A DNA stretch of 64,000 bases from Bacteroides coprosuis DSM 18011. Lineage in GTDB: Bacteria; Bacteroidota; Bacteroidia; Bacteroidales; Bacteroidaceae. The DNA lies in the NCBI GenBank assembly GCA_000212915.1, contig CM001167.1, positions 2,410,780-2,474,779 of the forward strand, written 5' to 3'. Below, one piece after another: positions 37,518-46,635 of the stretch. Made by a program: the position numbers and the translations under genes. The notes under the pieces were generated by a model. It ran no database searches and was not told the DNA's origin. It worked only from the letters and a program-made list of their open reading frames with translations. Within the stretch, counting starts at the first letter, position 1; each line of letters starts with the position of its first letter.

Positions 37518-37938
37518 ATAGCTAAAGTAAATAAACCAGCCTATTAAGTATAGAGATACTTAGCCCCACCACATTACTCTAAACAGAAGTTAGAATCAAT
37601 TGTTTCAGAGGAGAAAGGTAAGACCATAAAACTCTTCTCCTTAAAACACCCCAGTGTTCCTCTTCGCTCAAAAGGATACTTTTATTACTTTTCTCAAAAG
37701 AGGTAAATCATAACCAACTTTTTAAATATTACTCAACAAATATAGATTATCTTCATTTCATTACGATTCTGTAGGATTACAAAATGTCATCAATAAAAAA
37801 ATACAAAGTATAATGCTATGCTATTGTTACCCAGATGGGTATATTTTATAATTATACGCTATTTATACTTGCTATTATTAGCATAATTACATAGATTGTA
37901 GGGATATTTAACCATTTATAAACTTAAATCTTGCTTCT
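37518..37938. other. 421-bp intergenic region
   Basis: A weak hairpin (AGGAGAA ... TTCTCCT, about 37607-37640) may terminate the DUF4026 gene. The last 150 bp are AT-rich and probably hold the promoter of the next lipoprotein gene. Nothing else is recognised. Confidence 0.45.
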
Positions 37939-39957
37939 ATGAACATTAAAAAAGCAATCAGGTCATTCCTGTATCTATGTATTATACTACCTTTCAGCGC
38001 ATGTAGTGATGATGATACTGCGTATGTAGATAACACAATAAAGTATGATTCAGAGATGTCTTCACACATTGATTGGATTCAAAATGATTATTCAATCAAC
38101 ATCACTAAAAACATTTGTACACCCAACGAATTATTCAGTTATAGAGTAAAAATTGATGATAATATTATCAAAGAAGAAATAGATATCAATAAAGATATTA
38201 TTGAATATACTGTTGGAGAAAATATTACACCCGAGAGACGGTATATCACAATAGAAGTAAAAGAGGGTAACTCCGAATGGAAAATAATAAAAAGAGGTTG
38301 GCAAAAAGCGGGTCTAGAAAAAATAGGTAATAACTATTGGACAAAAGGCAACCTAACCACAAACGGCGAGAAATTTATTATTTCCCCCAACAAAACCGAT
38401 TATGGACTACTCTTCAAACATAAAAGCTCTATGGGTATAAAAACAGAAGGTGAAACCTACTCAGGAAACATCTATAACCCTAAAGAACAAGCCACAGAAC
38501 TAAGCTCAATCGCTATAGATGAAAAAGATCCATGTATAATGGCTTCTGATGGTTACTTACGCATGCCTACACAAGGAGAAATGAAAAGTTTAATCGAAAA
38601 CATGAATGATTTTCCTGTAGAAAACGATGGAGTTCTTTATTGGAGTGCTTATGAAGGAAAAATAAGTCTTCCTTTTGCTGGAACATGCTCAGATAAAGGC
38701 ATATTATCAGGAAAAAATGAATTTGTAAGTTATTGGACTTCTTCAGTAAGCAAGGAAGGAAAAGCAGCTGCTTTTAAAATGTCTATAAATAAAGAAGAAT
38801 TAGAATGCGAATTGGAAGAACAAGACAGAGAGTCATTTAATGCTATTCGTTGCGTAAGAAATTTAGAACTACCTAGTTATGTTTCTCATACACCTACAGA
38901 GCTTATCAGTGAAGAAGGTGGAGAAATAAGCATTACTACCAAATCGGGATCTATTGATACTTATTCAGTAGAGCTAATAGCTAATGATGAAACAACAGTT
39001 TCTGGTACAGCTACAACAAGTGAACCTACAATAACTTTAACTATCCCTAAAGCTAAATCATATAATATTAGAACGTTCACTATCTATATTAATGGAGAAA
39101 ATTCGGGTAAGAGTGTAAAGCAATCAGGATTAACTAATTTTGCTATATACAAAAGCCATTCACCAATAGAAGAAACTGTTTCTGACAAAGAGTTTACTCT
39201 TAAAGTAGAAATAGAAACCGACTTAACTAATATCCCTATCGAAATAAAAGAGGGATCAAAATCTATCGAAACGATATTAGTTAGCAAAGATAACCCTACA
39301 GCAGAATTTAAAATCCCAAGCAATCTAACCCCTAAAAATAAGATTTATGAAATTTGGGTAAATGGAAAGAATACAGAAAAAACAGTAACACAAGAACGCA
39401 CTTCTCTAAATGTATTTGATGTAGAATGGAGTGAGGGTTACTTAATGGTGAAAGAAGGAAAATATGTCTTTGGAGAAAAAGATGAGGAACCTATGTTCTT
39501 TAAGTTTAAAAACTCTTATGCGATGCCTATTGGAGAAATTTATTATGGCAAAGATTACTTAGGATACGTATTTACACCTGAAAAGAAAGAAATGAAGTAT
39601 GACGAAATTATAGCAAATGAGGGAACAGATCCATGTTCACTCGTTGAACCTATGAATACGTGGAGAATGCCTACAAGTAAAGAAAGAGATAACTTATATA
39701 CTTTTAAGACCGATATAACTGATTCATACATACAGTTTAAAGATGACATTAAGGATATCTTCTTTTACTATACAGGGTACTTATACCAAACTTCAGGTTC
39801 TCATCTGGGAGAAGATCAATTTAAAGTATGGACATCAACAGAAAAAGAAGATGATGAAAGAGCATATATTATGCAAGGAGATAAATCAGGACTAAGAGAA
39901 TATGGAACAGCGCTATATAACCAAGGTATTGCAGTTCGCTGTGTAAAAGATAAATAA
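37939..39957 (+). CDS. lipoprotein with two FISUMP-like domains
   Basis: 672 aa with lipoprotein signal (ILPFSACSDDD). Two copies of a FISUMP/DUF1566-like module: residues about 110-312 (LRMPTQGEMKSL, YWTSSVSKEG, FNAIRCVRN) and about 495-672 (WRMPTSKERDNL, KVWTSTEKED, IAVRCVKDK). Two BACON-like beta domains lie between (about 315-490). This layout is common in Bacteroidales surface proteins of unknown role. It is a single gene with its own terminator. Confidence 0.75.
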   Translation: MNIKKAIRSFLYLCIILPFSACSDDDTAYVDNTIKYDSEMSSHIDWIQNDYSINITKNICTPNELFSYRVKIDDNIIKEEIDINKDIIEYTVGENITPERRYITIEVKEGNSEWKIIKRGWQKAGLEKIGNNYWTKGNLTTNGEKFIISPNKTDYGLLFKHKSSMGIKTEGETYSGNIYNPKEQATELSSIAIDEKDPCIMASDGYLRMPTQGEMKSLIENMNDFPVENDGVLYWSAYEGKISLPFAGTCSDKGILSGKNEFVSYWTSSVSKEGKAAAFKMSINKEELECELEEQDRESFNAIRCVRNLELPSYVSHTPTELISEEGGEISITTKSGSIDTYSVELIANDETTVSGTATTSEPTITLTIPKAKSYNIRTFTIYINGENSGKSVKQSGLTNFAIYKSHSPIEETVSDKEFTLKVEIETDLTNIPIEIKEGSKSIETILVSKDNPTAEFKIPSNLTPKNKIYEIWVNGKNTEKTVTQERTSLNVFDVEWSEGYLMVKEGKYVFGEKDEEPMFFKFKNSYAMPIGEIYYGKDYLGYVFTPEKKEMKYDEIIANEGTDPCSLVEPMNTWRMPTSKERDNLYTFKTDITDSYIQFKDDIKDIFFYYTGYLYQTSGSHLGEDQFKVWTSTEKEDDERAYIMQGDKSGLREYGTALYNQGIAVRCVKDK

Positions 39958-39992
39958 ATAGTTCTACAATATAGATTATCGTTAAGTTTATG

Positions 39993-40029
39993 AAAGTGGT
40001 TGAGAATGCAATGTCTCAACCACTTTTTT
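39993..40029. terminator. bidirectional terminator
   Basis: Stem AAAGTGGTTGAGA / TCTCAACCACTTT followed by T runs, lying between convergent genes. Confidence 0.85.
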
Positions 40030-40048
40030 ATTTTTAACGTTATCGAGT

Positions 40049-40552
40049 TTAGTTATAGTCCTTCGATTTTCTATATAACTTAAGCATATTATGCATATAT
40101 ATAAAACAAGTAAAGGCCAGTGAGTAAAAATGTTTCACACAGAAATAAGGCATATAAATTAGACCCAAAAATGGGCACATAACGAGTGCTACAATTAATG
40201 ATTGCACATTATTAATGGGTATATAAACTTTTATCTCCCTTAAAATATAACGGTAGGATAAATACATTCCTGACAGGAAAATGCATATGAAAAAGAAAAT
40301 GAGATAAAAGACATTAAAATCATTTGAATGAGGCATAAAATAGTTTTTCTTTATGTACAAAGAAATAGTTATGAACGCAATACAGAACACAGCTATTATA
40401 ATTTCTGCTATAATGAATTCTCCATTCGCTTTTTGCACACATTTATCACATAAAACTTCTTTATGAGTTCCGGCACATTCTTGACATAGAGCGTCGCCAC
40501 ACTTCTCACAATGGGCAACTGAAGCACGATTTGTATGATTTTTACAATACAT
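40049..40552 (-). CDS. B-box zinc-finger membrane protein
   Basis: 167 aa. The N-terminal 45 residues form a B-box-type zinc-binding motif (CKNHTNRASVAHCEKCGDAL, CQEC, H, CDKC), followed by about four membrane helices. Such bacterial proteins have no clear assigned role. It stands alone, convergent to the lipoprotein gene and divergent from the HYC_CC_PP gene. Confidence 0.8.
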   Translation of the reverse strand: MYCKNHTNRASVAHCEKCGDALCQECAGTHKEVLCDKCVQKANGEFIIAEIIIAVFCIAFITISLYIKKNYFMPHSNDFNVFYLIFFFICIFLSGMYLSYRYILREIKVYIPINNVQSLIVALVMCPFLGLIYMPYFCVKHFYSLAFTCFIYMHNMLKLYRKSKDYN

Positions 40553-40767
40553 TAGGTATTTAATTAGAAAAATTTTGCAATGATACGACTTTTCTATTGC
40601 ATAGTCTTGAATTTTTATATAAAAAATAAATGCTTATTTTTAGAACTACTTATTTTTAGTTAACTTCAAAAGTTGAACAAAAATATATAGTTTCTGTTTT
40701 ACTATTATATTTCAAAAAAGTTTCACGTCATAAACAATGCAACATCTGGATTGCCTCTCACTTTTAA

Positions 40768-41199
40768 ATGAAAAAGATTGTATCATATCTTTTATTAATA
40801 ATAATGCTAACTGTTACTGTGCAACCCACATTAGCAATGCATTATTGTGCAGGCAAGTTGCATTCTGTCTCTTTATTTGATAATACTGGACAATTAGACT
40901 GTGAAGAAAATAACATCTTAGATAAGTACTACGAGTATACTTACATAGAAGAAACCTGCTGCCAGACTCATTATCTACATATTCAAACAGATAATTATTC
41001 TGTTGTCAACAAGGACAAACAGGATATTCAATATCATCCACAATCAGACATTGGGGTAATTCCTCTTTTTATAAGTAAAATACCCTATGTTGTTCTACCT
41101 GATGATACAACACCCCAAATAAAACTATCCTTCCCTCCTCAAGGACTGAGCAGGTATGCATACAACTTGCTAACTCAAATTTGTATTTACCGATTATAG
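40768..41199 (+). CDS. HYC_CC_PP family secreted protein
   Basis: 143 aa with a signal peptide (MKKIVSYLLLIIMLTVTVQP). The three name-giving motifs are visible: MHYCAG, ETCCQTH and SFPPQGLS. The Cys and His residues could bind metal. It directly precedes the Cu/Ag efflux operon, which suggests a role in metal sensing or handling; this link is inference. Confidence 0.85.
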   Translation: MKKIVSYLLLIIMLTVTVQPTLAMHYCAGKLHSVSLFDNTGQLDCEENNILDKYYEYTYIEETCCQTHYLHIQTDNYSVVNKDKQDIQYHPQSDIGVIPLFISKIPYVVLPDDTTPQIKLSFPPQGLSRYAYNLLTQICIYRL

Positions 41200-41203
41200 C
41201 ATT

Positions 41204-41231
41204 TGGTCCTTAGTTAGACAACTATGGACCA
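41204..41231. repeat. 10-bp inverted repeat between HYC gene and cusA
   Basis: TGGTCCTTAG / CTATGGACCA with one mismatch and an 8-nt loop. It may be a weak terminator (a T-rich run follows) or an operator for the efflux operon. Confidence 0.35.
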
Positions 41232-41339
41232 GACTTTTATTACTCTTTTATCTGTTAAAAAAGTAATTTCTGACTACTTAATTAATTATTAATTAAGTGC
41301 GTAGTACTATAAATAGTAACGAATATAAATAAGAGTCTT

Positions 41340-44300
41340 ATGTTAAATAAAATAATCAAGTACTTTCTAAAGAATAGATTGATAACGATGCTCATTTTAT
41401 TGGCAGTCGTTATCTGGGGTATCTCTACAGCCCCCTTTAATTGGCATGGAGGAGTACTACCCAGTGATCCCGTGCCCGTAGATGCCATCCCCAATATCGG
41501 TGAGAATCAACAGATTGTAGCCACAGAATGGATGGGTAGATCTCCTAAAGATATACAAGACCAAATCACCTATCCACTTACGACAGCCCTACTTGGAACA
41601 CCTGGAGTGAAAACGATTCGTAGCTCTTCCATGTTTGGGATGTCAACTATATACGTCATTTTTGAGGATGGTGTGGAGTTTTATTGGAGTAGATCTCGTA
41701 TCCTCGAAAAACTAAACTCCCTACCTACAGGAACACTTCCCGAAGGAGTAACCCCAACACTAGGTCCAGATGCTACGGCATTAGGTCAGATTTATTGGTA
41801 CACACTTGAAGGTCGTAACCCCGAAACAGGCAAACCGAATGGAGGTTGGAATCCTAGCGAATTACGTACTATACAAGATTTTCAAGTAAAGTATGCTTTA
41901 GCCTCAGCAGAGGGGGTTTCGGAGGTAGCATCAGTAGGTGGATTTATTAAAGAATATCAGGTAGAAATAGATCCCGACCGAATGCGTGCATTTAATATAA
42001 CCATTATGGACGTAATGGATGCTATTAAAAAAAGCAATCAAGATATTGGTGCCGAAACTACTGAAATAAATAAAGTAGAATATCTAGTTCGAGGTTTAGG
42101 ATATATCAAAAAAGTAGAAGACCTCGAAGAAGCTGTTGTAACAGTACGTGAGGGTGTTCCTGTTAAAGTAAAAGATGTAGCTTTCGTCAATCTCGGACCA
42201 GCAACTCGTCGTGGTGGATTGGATAAAGAAGGAGTAGAAGCTGTTGGTGGTGTTATAGTAGCTCGCTATGGTTCCAATCCAATGCAAGTGATCAATAATG
42301 TAAAAGAAAAGATAGAGGAAATGAATACAAGTCTTCCTCAAAAAGTATTGGAGGATGGTAGTGTTTCAAAAGTTTCTGTAGTGCCTTTTTACGATCGTAC
42401 AAGATTGATTCAAGAAACAGTTGGTACACTTGAAGAGGCTCTTTCGCATGAAGTGCTTATCAGCATCATTGTGGTAATTGTTCTCGTTATCAACCTTCGA
42501 GCATCCATTATTATCTCTAGTGTTTTACCGATTGCCGTTCTAGCCACCTTTATTATCATGAGGTACACGGGTATTGAAGCCAATATCGTAGCCTTATCGG
42601 GAATTGCTATCGCCATAGGTGTAATGGTGGATGTGGGGGTAGTACTCGTGGAAAATATTCTGCGGCATATGCATGAAAATCCCCAAGTGGAACGAAAAGG
42701 AAAAGCGTTTGTTCAGTTGATTTATGATGGTGTAAGTGAAGTTTCTGGTGCACTTACAACGGCCATGCTAACTACCATTGTAAGTTTTTTACCTGTATTT
42801 GCTATGCAGGCTCAAGAGGGTAAATTATTTAAGCCTCTAGCTTTTACCAAGACCTATGCACTAGGTACAGCTTTTATACTAGGAATTATCCTTATCCCAA
42901 CTATTGCCTACTTCATCTTAGGACTTAGAATAAAGTCGAATAAACTAAAGAAAGCATTCAATTATGCTTTAGTCGCAACTGGTATCGTATTAGCTATTGC
43001 TTATGGAGAACCTATTGCCTCAGCTCTAATCCTTTTGGGTATTAACAACTTGATGTCAGAACGATATACCAACAAGAATCTGTACAACTACATCAACGTA
43101 GGTATTGTTGTATTAGTTGCTATATTCTACCTAACTATGGAGTGGCTTCCTATTGGTACAGAAGATAGCTTGATACTCAATTTCGTTTTTGTACTTGGTA
43201 TTATAGGTGTTATACTAGCCATCCTTTGGGTATTGGTAATTTATTACGAACGGATACTCCATTGGTGTCTAGATCATAGATGGAAATTTATGATGATACC
43301 CACCTTTATTGTTGTCTTTGGAATCACCATTTGGTTAGGCTTTGATAGCACTTTTAACTTCATAGCTAAAGGCTTTGAAACGATAGGTTGGAAAGAGTTT
43401 AGACAAACTAGTTTTTGGAAAGCAAGTAGTGAAAGATTTCCTGGTATCGGAGAAGAGTTTATGCCTAGCTTAAATGAAGGTTCTTTCTTGTTGATGCCTG
43501 TCACTATGCCTCATACGGGTATCGAGCAAAATCAAGAGATGATAGCTCTACTAGACAAACGGATTCAGAATATTCCTGAAGTGGAAATCACTGTTGGTAA
43601 GTGGGGACGTGTAAACTCAGCACTCGATCCTGCCCCTACTCAAATGTTTGAAAACACCATCAGTTATTATTCTGAATATAAATTAAACGAGAATGGAAAT
43701 CGCCAGCGTTTTAAGATTGACAAGCAAGGAGCCTTTGTTTTAATAGATGGATCCACTTATCATCCCCAAAAAAATGCTTTTAGAATTATTCCTACAGACA
43801 GCTTAGTACCTGATAAGCGAGGAAACTATTTCCGTCAGTGGAGATCTCACATCCACAAAGCTGATGATATTTGGCAAGAGATAGTAAATGTATCTCATCT
43901 GCCTGGCATGACAGCATCACCTAAACTTCAACCCATTGAAGCTAGATTAGTAATGCTATCAACAGGAATGCGAGCTCCTATCGGATTAAAAGTAAGTGGT
44001 CCTGACTTGGAAGCTATTGAAGAGGGAGGTAAAGCTTTAGAAACAGCATTAAAAGGTGTCCCTTCGGTCATCCCTTCTACTGTATTTTATGACCGAGCTG
44101 TGGGTGCTCCTTATATTGAAATCAAACTAGACCGTCAGAAGATGGCTCGCTTTGGTATTACGGTTGCCGACTTGCAAGAAGTGATTAGTTCGGCTGTAGG
44201 AGGAATGAAGCTTACAACTACCGTAGAAGGAAGAGAACGCTTTCCTGTTCGATTACGCTATCCAAGAGAGCTCCGTGAAAGTCCAGAAGACTTAGGCAAA

Positions 44301-45188
44301 ATCTTCATTCCCACAGGTATGGGAGCACAAATCCCCTTAAGTGACGTAGCTGATATTCAGTACTCACGAGGAGCACAGATGATACAGAGTGAAAATACCT
44401 TCTTAATAGGCTATGTTATCTTTGATAAAATAGCAGGTAAAGCTGAAGTGGATGTTGTTCAAGAAACTGATAAATATTTAAAAGAAAAAATTGCATCTGG
44501 TGAACTTATTTTACCCGAAGGAGTCTCTTATGCCTTTGCAGGAAACTATGAACAACAGGCTCAGGCTGCAAAAAGACTATTACTTGTTATCCCCCTCAGC
44601 TTAATCATTATTCTCTTAATCTTGTATTTCCAATTTAAAACGATAACAGCTTCATTTATTCACTTCTCTGGGGTTATTGTAGCTTTTGCTGGAGGATTTA
44701 TTCTACTATGGCTCTATGGAGAACCTTGGTTTATGAACTTTACCATCGGAGATATGAATATGAGGGATCTATTCCAGATGCATCCCATCAATCTAAGCAT
44801 TGCGGTATGGGTAGGATTCATTGCCCTCTTCGGTATTTCTACCAATGATGGAGTTATTATGGGAACCTACATCCATGATACTTTTGAAAGGTTACACCCC
44901 AACACACCAATCGAAATTAGGGATGCAGTAGTTATTGCTGGTAAAAAGCGTGTTCGACCTGCAGCTATGACTACAGCTACGACTCTTATAGCTCTATTAC
45001 CCGTTTTAACTTCGACAGGAAAAGGTGCTGATATTATGGTTCCTATGGCTATCCCTACATTTGGAGGAATGCTAATACAGTCTATGACGATGTTTGTCAT
45101 TCCTGTTTTTCAGTGTTGGTGGAGAGAATCTATATTCAAACGTAATCAAAAAAAACAAACAATAAAATATGATACTTTTAAAAAATAA
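41340..45188 (+). CDS. cusA: CusA/CzcA-type heavy-metal RND efflux pump
   Basis: 1282 aa, about 230 longer than E. coli CusA. The proton-relay Asp is in GIAIAIGVMVDVGVV. Met residues that match, from memory, the CusA Cu/Ag-binding triad are in FLLMPVTMP, PTQMFENT and RLVMLSTGM. Extra length comes from a roughly 120-residue insertion with added membrane helices after residue 535 (region with GINNLMSERYTNKN) and a periplasmic insertion near 790-850. Cu(I)/Ag(I) is the most likely substrate. It overlaps the next gene by 20 bp. Confidence 0.93.
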   Translation: MLNKIIKYFLKNRLITMLILLAVVIWGISTAPFNWHGGVLPSDPVPVDAIPNIGENQQIVATEWMGRSPKDIQDQITYPLTTALLGTPGVKTIRSSSMFGMSTIYVIFEDGVEFYWSRSRILEKLNSLPTGTLPEGVTPTLGPDATALGQIYWYTLEGRNPETGKPNGGWNPSELRTIQDFQVKYALASAEGVSEVASVGGFIKEYQVEIDPDRMRAFNITIMDVMDAIKKSNQDIGAETTEINKVEYLVRGLGYIKKVEDLEEAVVTVREGVPVKVKDVAFVNLGPATRRGGLDKEGVEAVGGVIVARYGSNPMQVINNVKEKIEEMNTSLPQKVLEDGSVSKVSVVPFYDRTRLIQETVGTLEEALSHEVLISIIVVIVLVINLRASIIISSVLPIAVLATFIIMRYTGIEANIVALSGIAIAIGVMVDVGVVLVENILRHMHENPQVERKGKAFVQLIYDGVSEVSGALTTAMLTTIVSFLPVFAMQAQEGKLFKPLAFTKTYALGTAFILGIILIPTIAYFILGLRIKSNKLKKAFNYALVATGIVLAIAYGEPIASALILLGINNLMSERYTNKNLYNYINVGIVVLVAIFYLTMEWLPIGTEDSLILNFVFVLGIIGVILAILWVLVIYYERILHWCLDHRWKFMMIPTFIVVFGITIWLGFDSTFNFIAKGFETIGWKEFRQTSFWKASSERFPGIGEEFMPSLNEGSFLLMPVTMPHTGIEQNQEMIALLDKRIQNIPEVEITVGKWGRVNSALDPAPTQMFENTISYYSEYKLNENGNRQRFKIDKQGAFVLIDGSTYHPQKNAFRIIPTDSLVPDKRGNYFRQWRSHIHKADDIWQEIVNVSHLPGMTASPKLQPIEARLVMLSTGMRAPIGLKVSGPDLEAIEEGGKALETALKGVPSVIPSTVFYDRAVGAPYIEIKLDRQKMARFGITVADLQEVISSAVGGMKLTTTVEGRERFPVRLRYPRELRESPEDLGKIFIPTGMGAQIPLSDVADIQYSRGAQMIQSENTFLIGYVIFDKIAGKAEVDVVQETDKYLKEKIASGELILPEGVSYAFAGNYEQQAQAAKRLLLVIPLSLIIILLILYFQFKTITASFIHFSGVIVAFAGGFILLWLYGEPWFMNFTIGDMNMRDLFQMHPINLSIAVWVGFIALFGISTNDGVIMGTYIHDTFERLHPNTPIEIRDAVVIAGKKRVRPAAMTTATTLIALLPVLTSTGKGADIMVPMAIPTFGGMLIQSMTMFVIPVFQCWWRESIFKRNQKKQTIKYDTFKK

Positions 45189-46635
45189 ATGGTTAATCGG
45201 TCTGATCTTCTTGCTACTTAGCACACAAGCTAAAAGTCAGCGCCTCGATTCTTTAGACCATTACCTCCGAATAGCGGCTGAAAATAATCCTGAGGTATTA
45301 TCGAGCTTTGCCAATTATCAGGCAGCTTGGCACAAAATACCTGAGGTGAAAGCATTGGATGACCCTACCCTAGATATTGGTTTCTTTCTCAAGCCCATGG
45401 ATATTGTAGGTGGTAGACAAGTAGCAGACTTCACATTGATGCAAATGTTCCCTTGGTTTGGAACAAAAAAAGCAGCTCGCAATGAAGCTACTCACATGGC
45501 CAAAGCTGCCTATGAGCAGTTTAGAGAATCACGTGATGCTGTATTCTTACAAGTCTATTCTCAATGGTATAAGTTACTTGCTTTACAAGAACAACTCAAA
45601 AATAACCAAGAGAATAAAACACTTTTAGAGCAGCTTCGCACACTTGCACAACGTAAGTTTGCTTCGCCTCAATCAACTCCAACAACTAGTTATATCCTTC
45701 CTGCTACAACAAACAGTAATTCTACAAGTTCTTCTAATTCATCTGGAGGAATGTCGGGAATGAGTGATATGTCGAGCAGTTCAAGTGGTAACAGCTCTTC
45801 TACGAGTATGGTAGCAAGTAGTGAAATGAGTAACATGGGGGGGACTAGTTCTACAGGAATGTCGGAAGTCCTCCGCATCGAACTAGAAATCATGGAGTTG
45901 GAAGATAATATAAAAAGTATAGAATCTCAACTTCTATCTGCACAAGGTATTTTCAATACCCTATTGAATAGACCCTTGGATTATCCTATCGTTCTACCCA
46001 ATGCTATAGAACAAGTTGTTTTTGTATTAAGTTCCGATATGGAGACTCAGATACGAGCAAACAATCCTATGCTTGCTATGCTTGAGCAAGAGCGAAATGC
46101 ATACATCGCTATGGGGAAGATGAATAAAAAGATGGGACTACCTATGATTGGCTTAGGTGTTCAATATATGTTGATAAATAAGACTAGGGATCCCATGCTT
46201 GCTATGGGCAATATGAATGGAAACGATATGATTATGCCTATGATATCTATCAGCTTACCTATATATAGAGGTAAGTACAAAGCTCAACAACACCAAAGTA
46301 AATGGATGCAGCAAATGGCTATAGACAAATACAGAAGTACATTAAACACTTTACAGAATGATGTAAATCTTGCCAAAAACAAATTGGAAGATGCTTCTCG
46401 AAAGATTAGCCTCTATAAAAAACAATCGAATTTGGCCCAAACAACTTATACTCTGGCAATACGAGAATATACCTCGGGCAAGAATGATTTAACAAATATC
46501 ATCCAAGTGCAGCGCCAACTTTTAGACTACAAACTAAAGGAGGCACAAGCTATTGCCGATTATAATATACAAGTTGCTACCATTCAAAAGGCCATATCGT
46601 ACAATCAAATTATTAAAGAAGATAGTTCATTATGA
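45169..46635 (+). CDS. cusC: TolC-like outer membrane efflux protein with Met/Ser-rich insert
   Basis: 488 aa with a signal peptide (LIFLLLSTQAKSQ) and the two OEP repeats of TolC proteins. Between about residues 170 and 235 there is a low-complexity Ser/Met/Gly insert (units like GGMSGMSDMSSSS and SSTGMSEV). Methionines are typical of periplasmic Cu(I) binding, so this may be a metal relay. The gene overlaps cusA by 20 bp and the adaptor gene by 4 bp, so translation is coupled. Confidence 0.88.
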   Translation: MILLKNKWLIGLIFLLLSTQAKSQRLDSLDHYLRIAAENNPEVLSSFANYQAAWHKIPEVKALDDPTLDIGFFLKPMDIVGGRQVADFTLMQMFPWFGTKKAARNEATHMAKAAYEQFRESRDAVFLQVYSQWYKLLALQEQLKNNQENKTLLEQLRTLAQRKFASPQSTPTTSYILPATTNSNSTSSSNSSGGMSGMSDMSSSSSGNSSSTSMVASSEMSNMGGTSSTGMSEVLRIELEIMELEDNIKSIESQLLSAQGIFNTLLNRPLDYPIVLPNAIEQVVFVLSSDMETQIRANNPMLAMLEQERNAYIAMGKMNKKMGLPMIGLGVQYMLINKTRDPMLAMGNMNGNDMIMPMISISLPIYRGKYKAQQHQSKWMQQMAIDKYRSTLNTLQNDVNLAKNKLEDASRKISLYKKQSNLAQTTYTLAIREYTSGKNDLTNIIQVQRQLLDYKLKEAQAIADYNIQVATIQKAISYNQIIKEDSSL

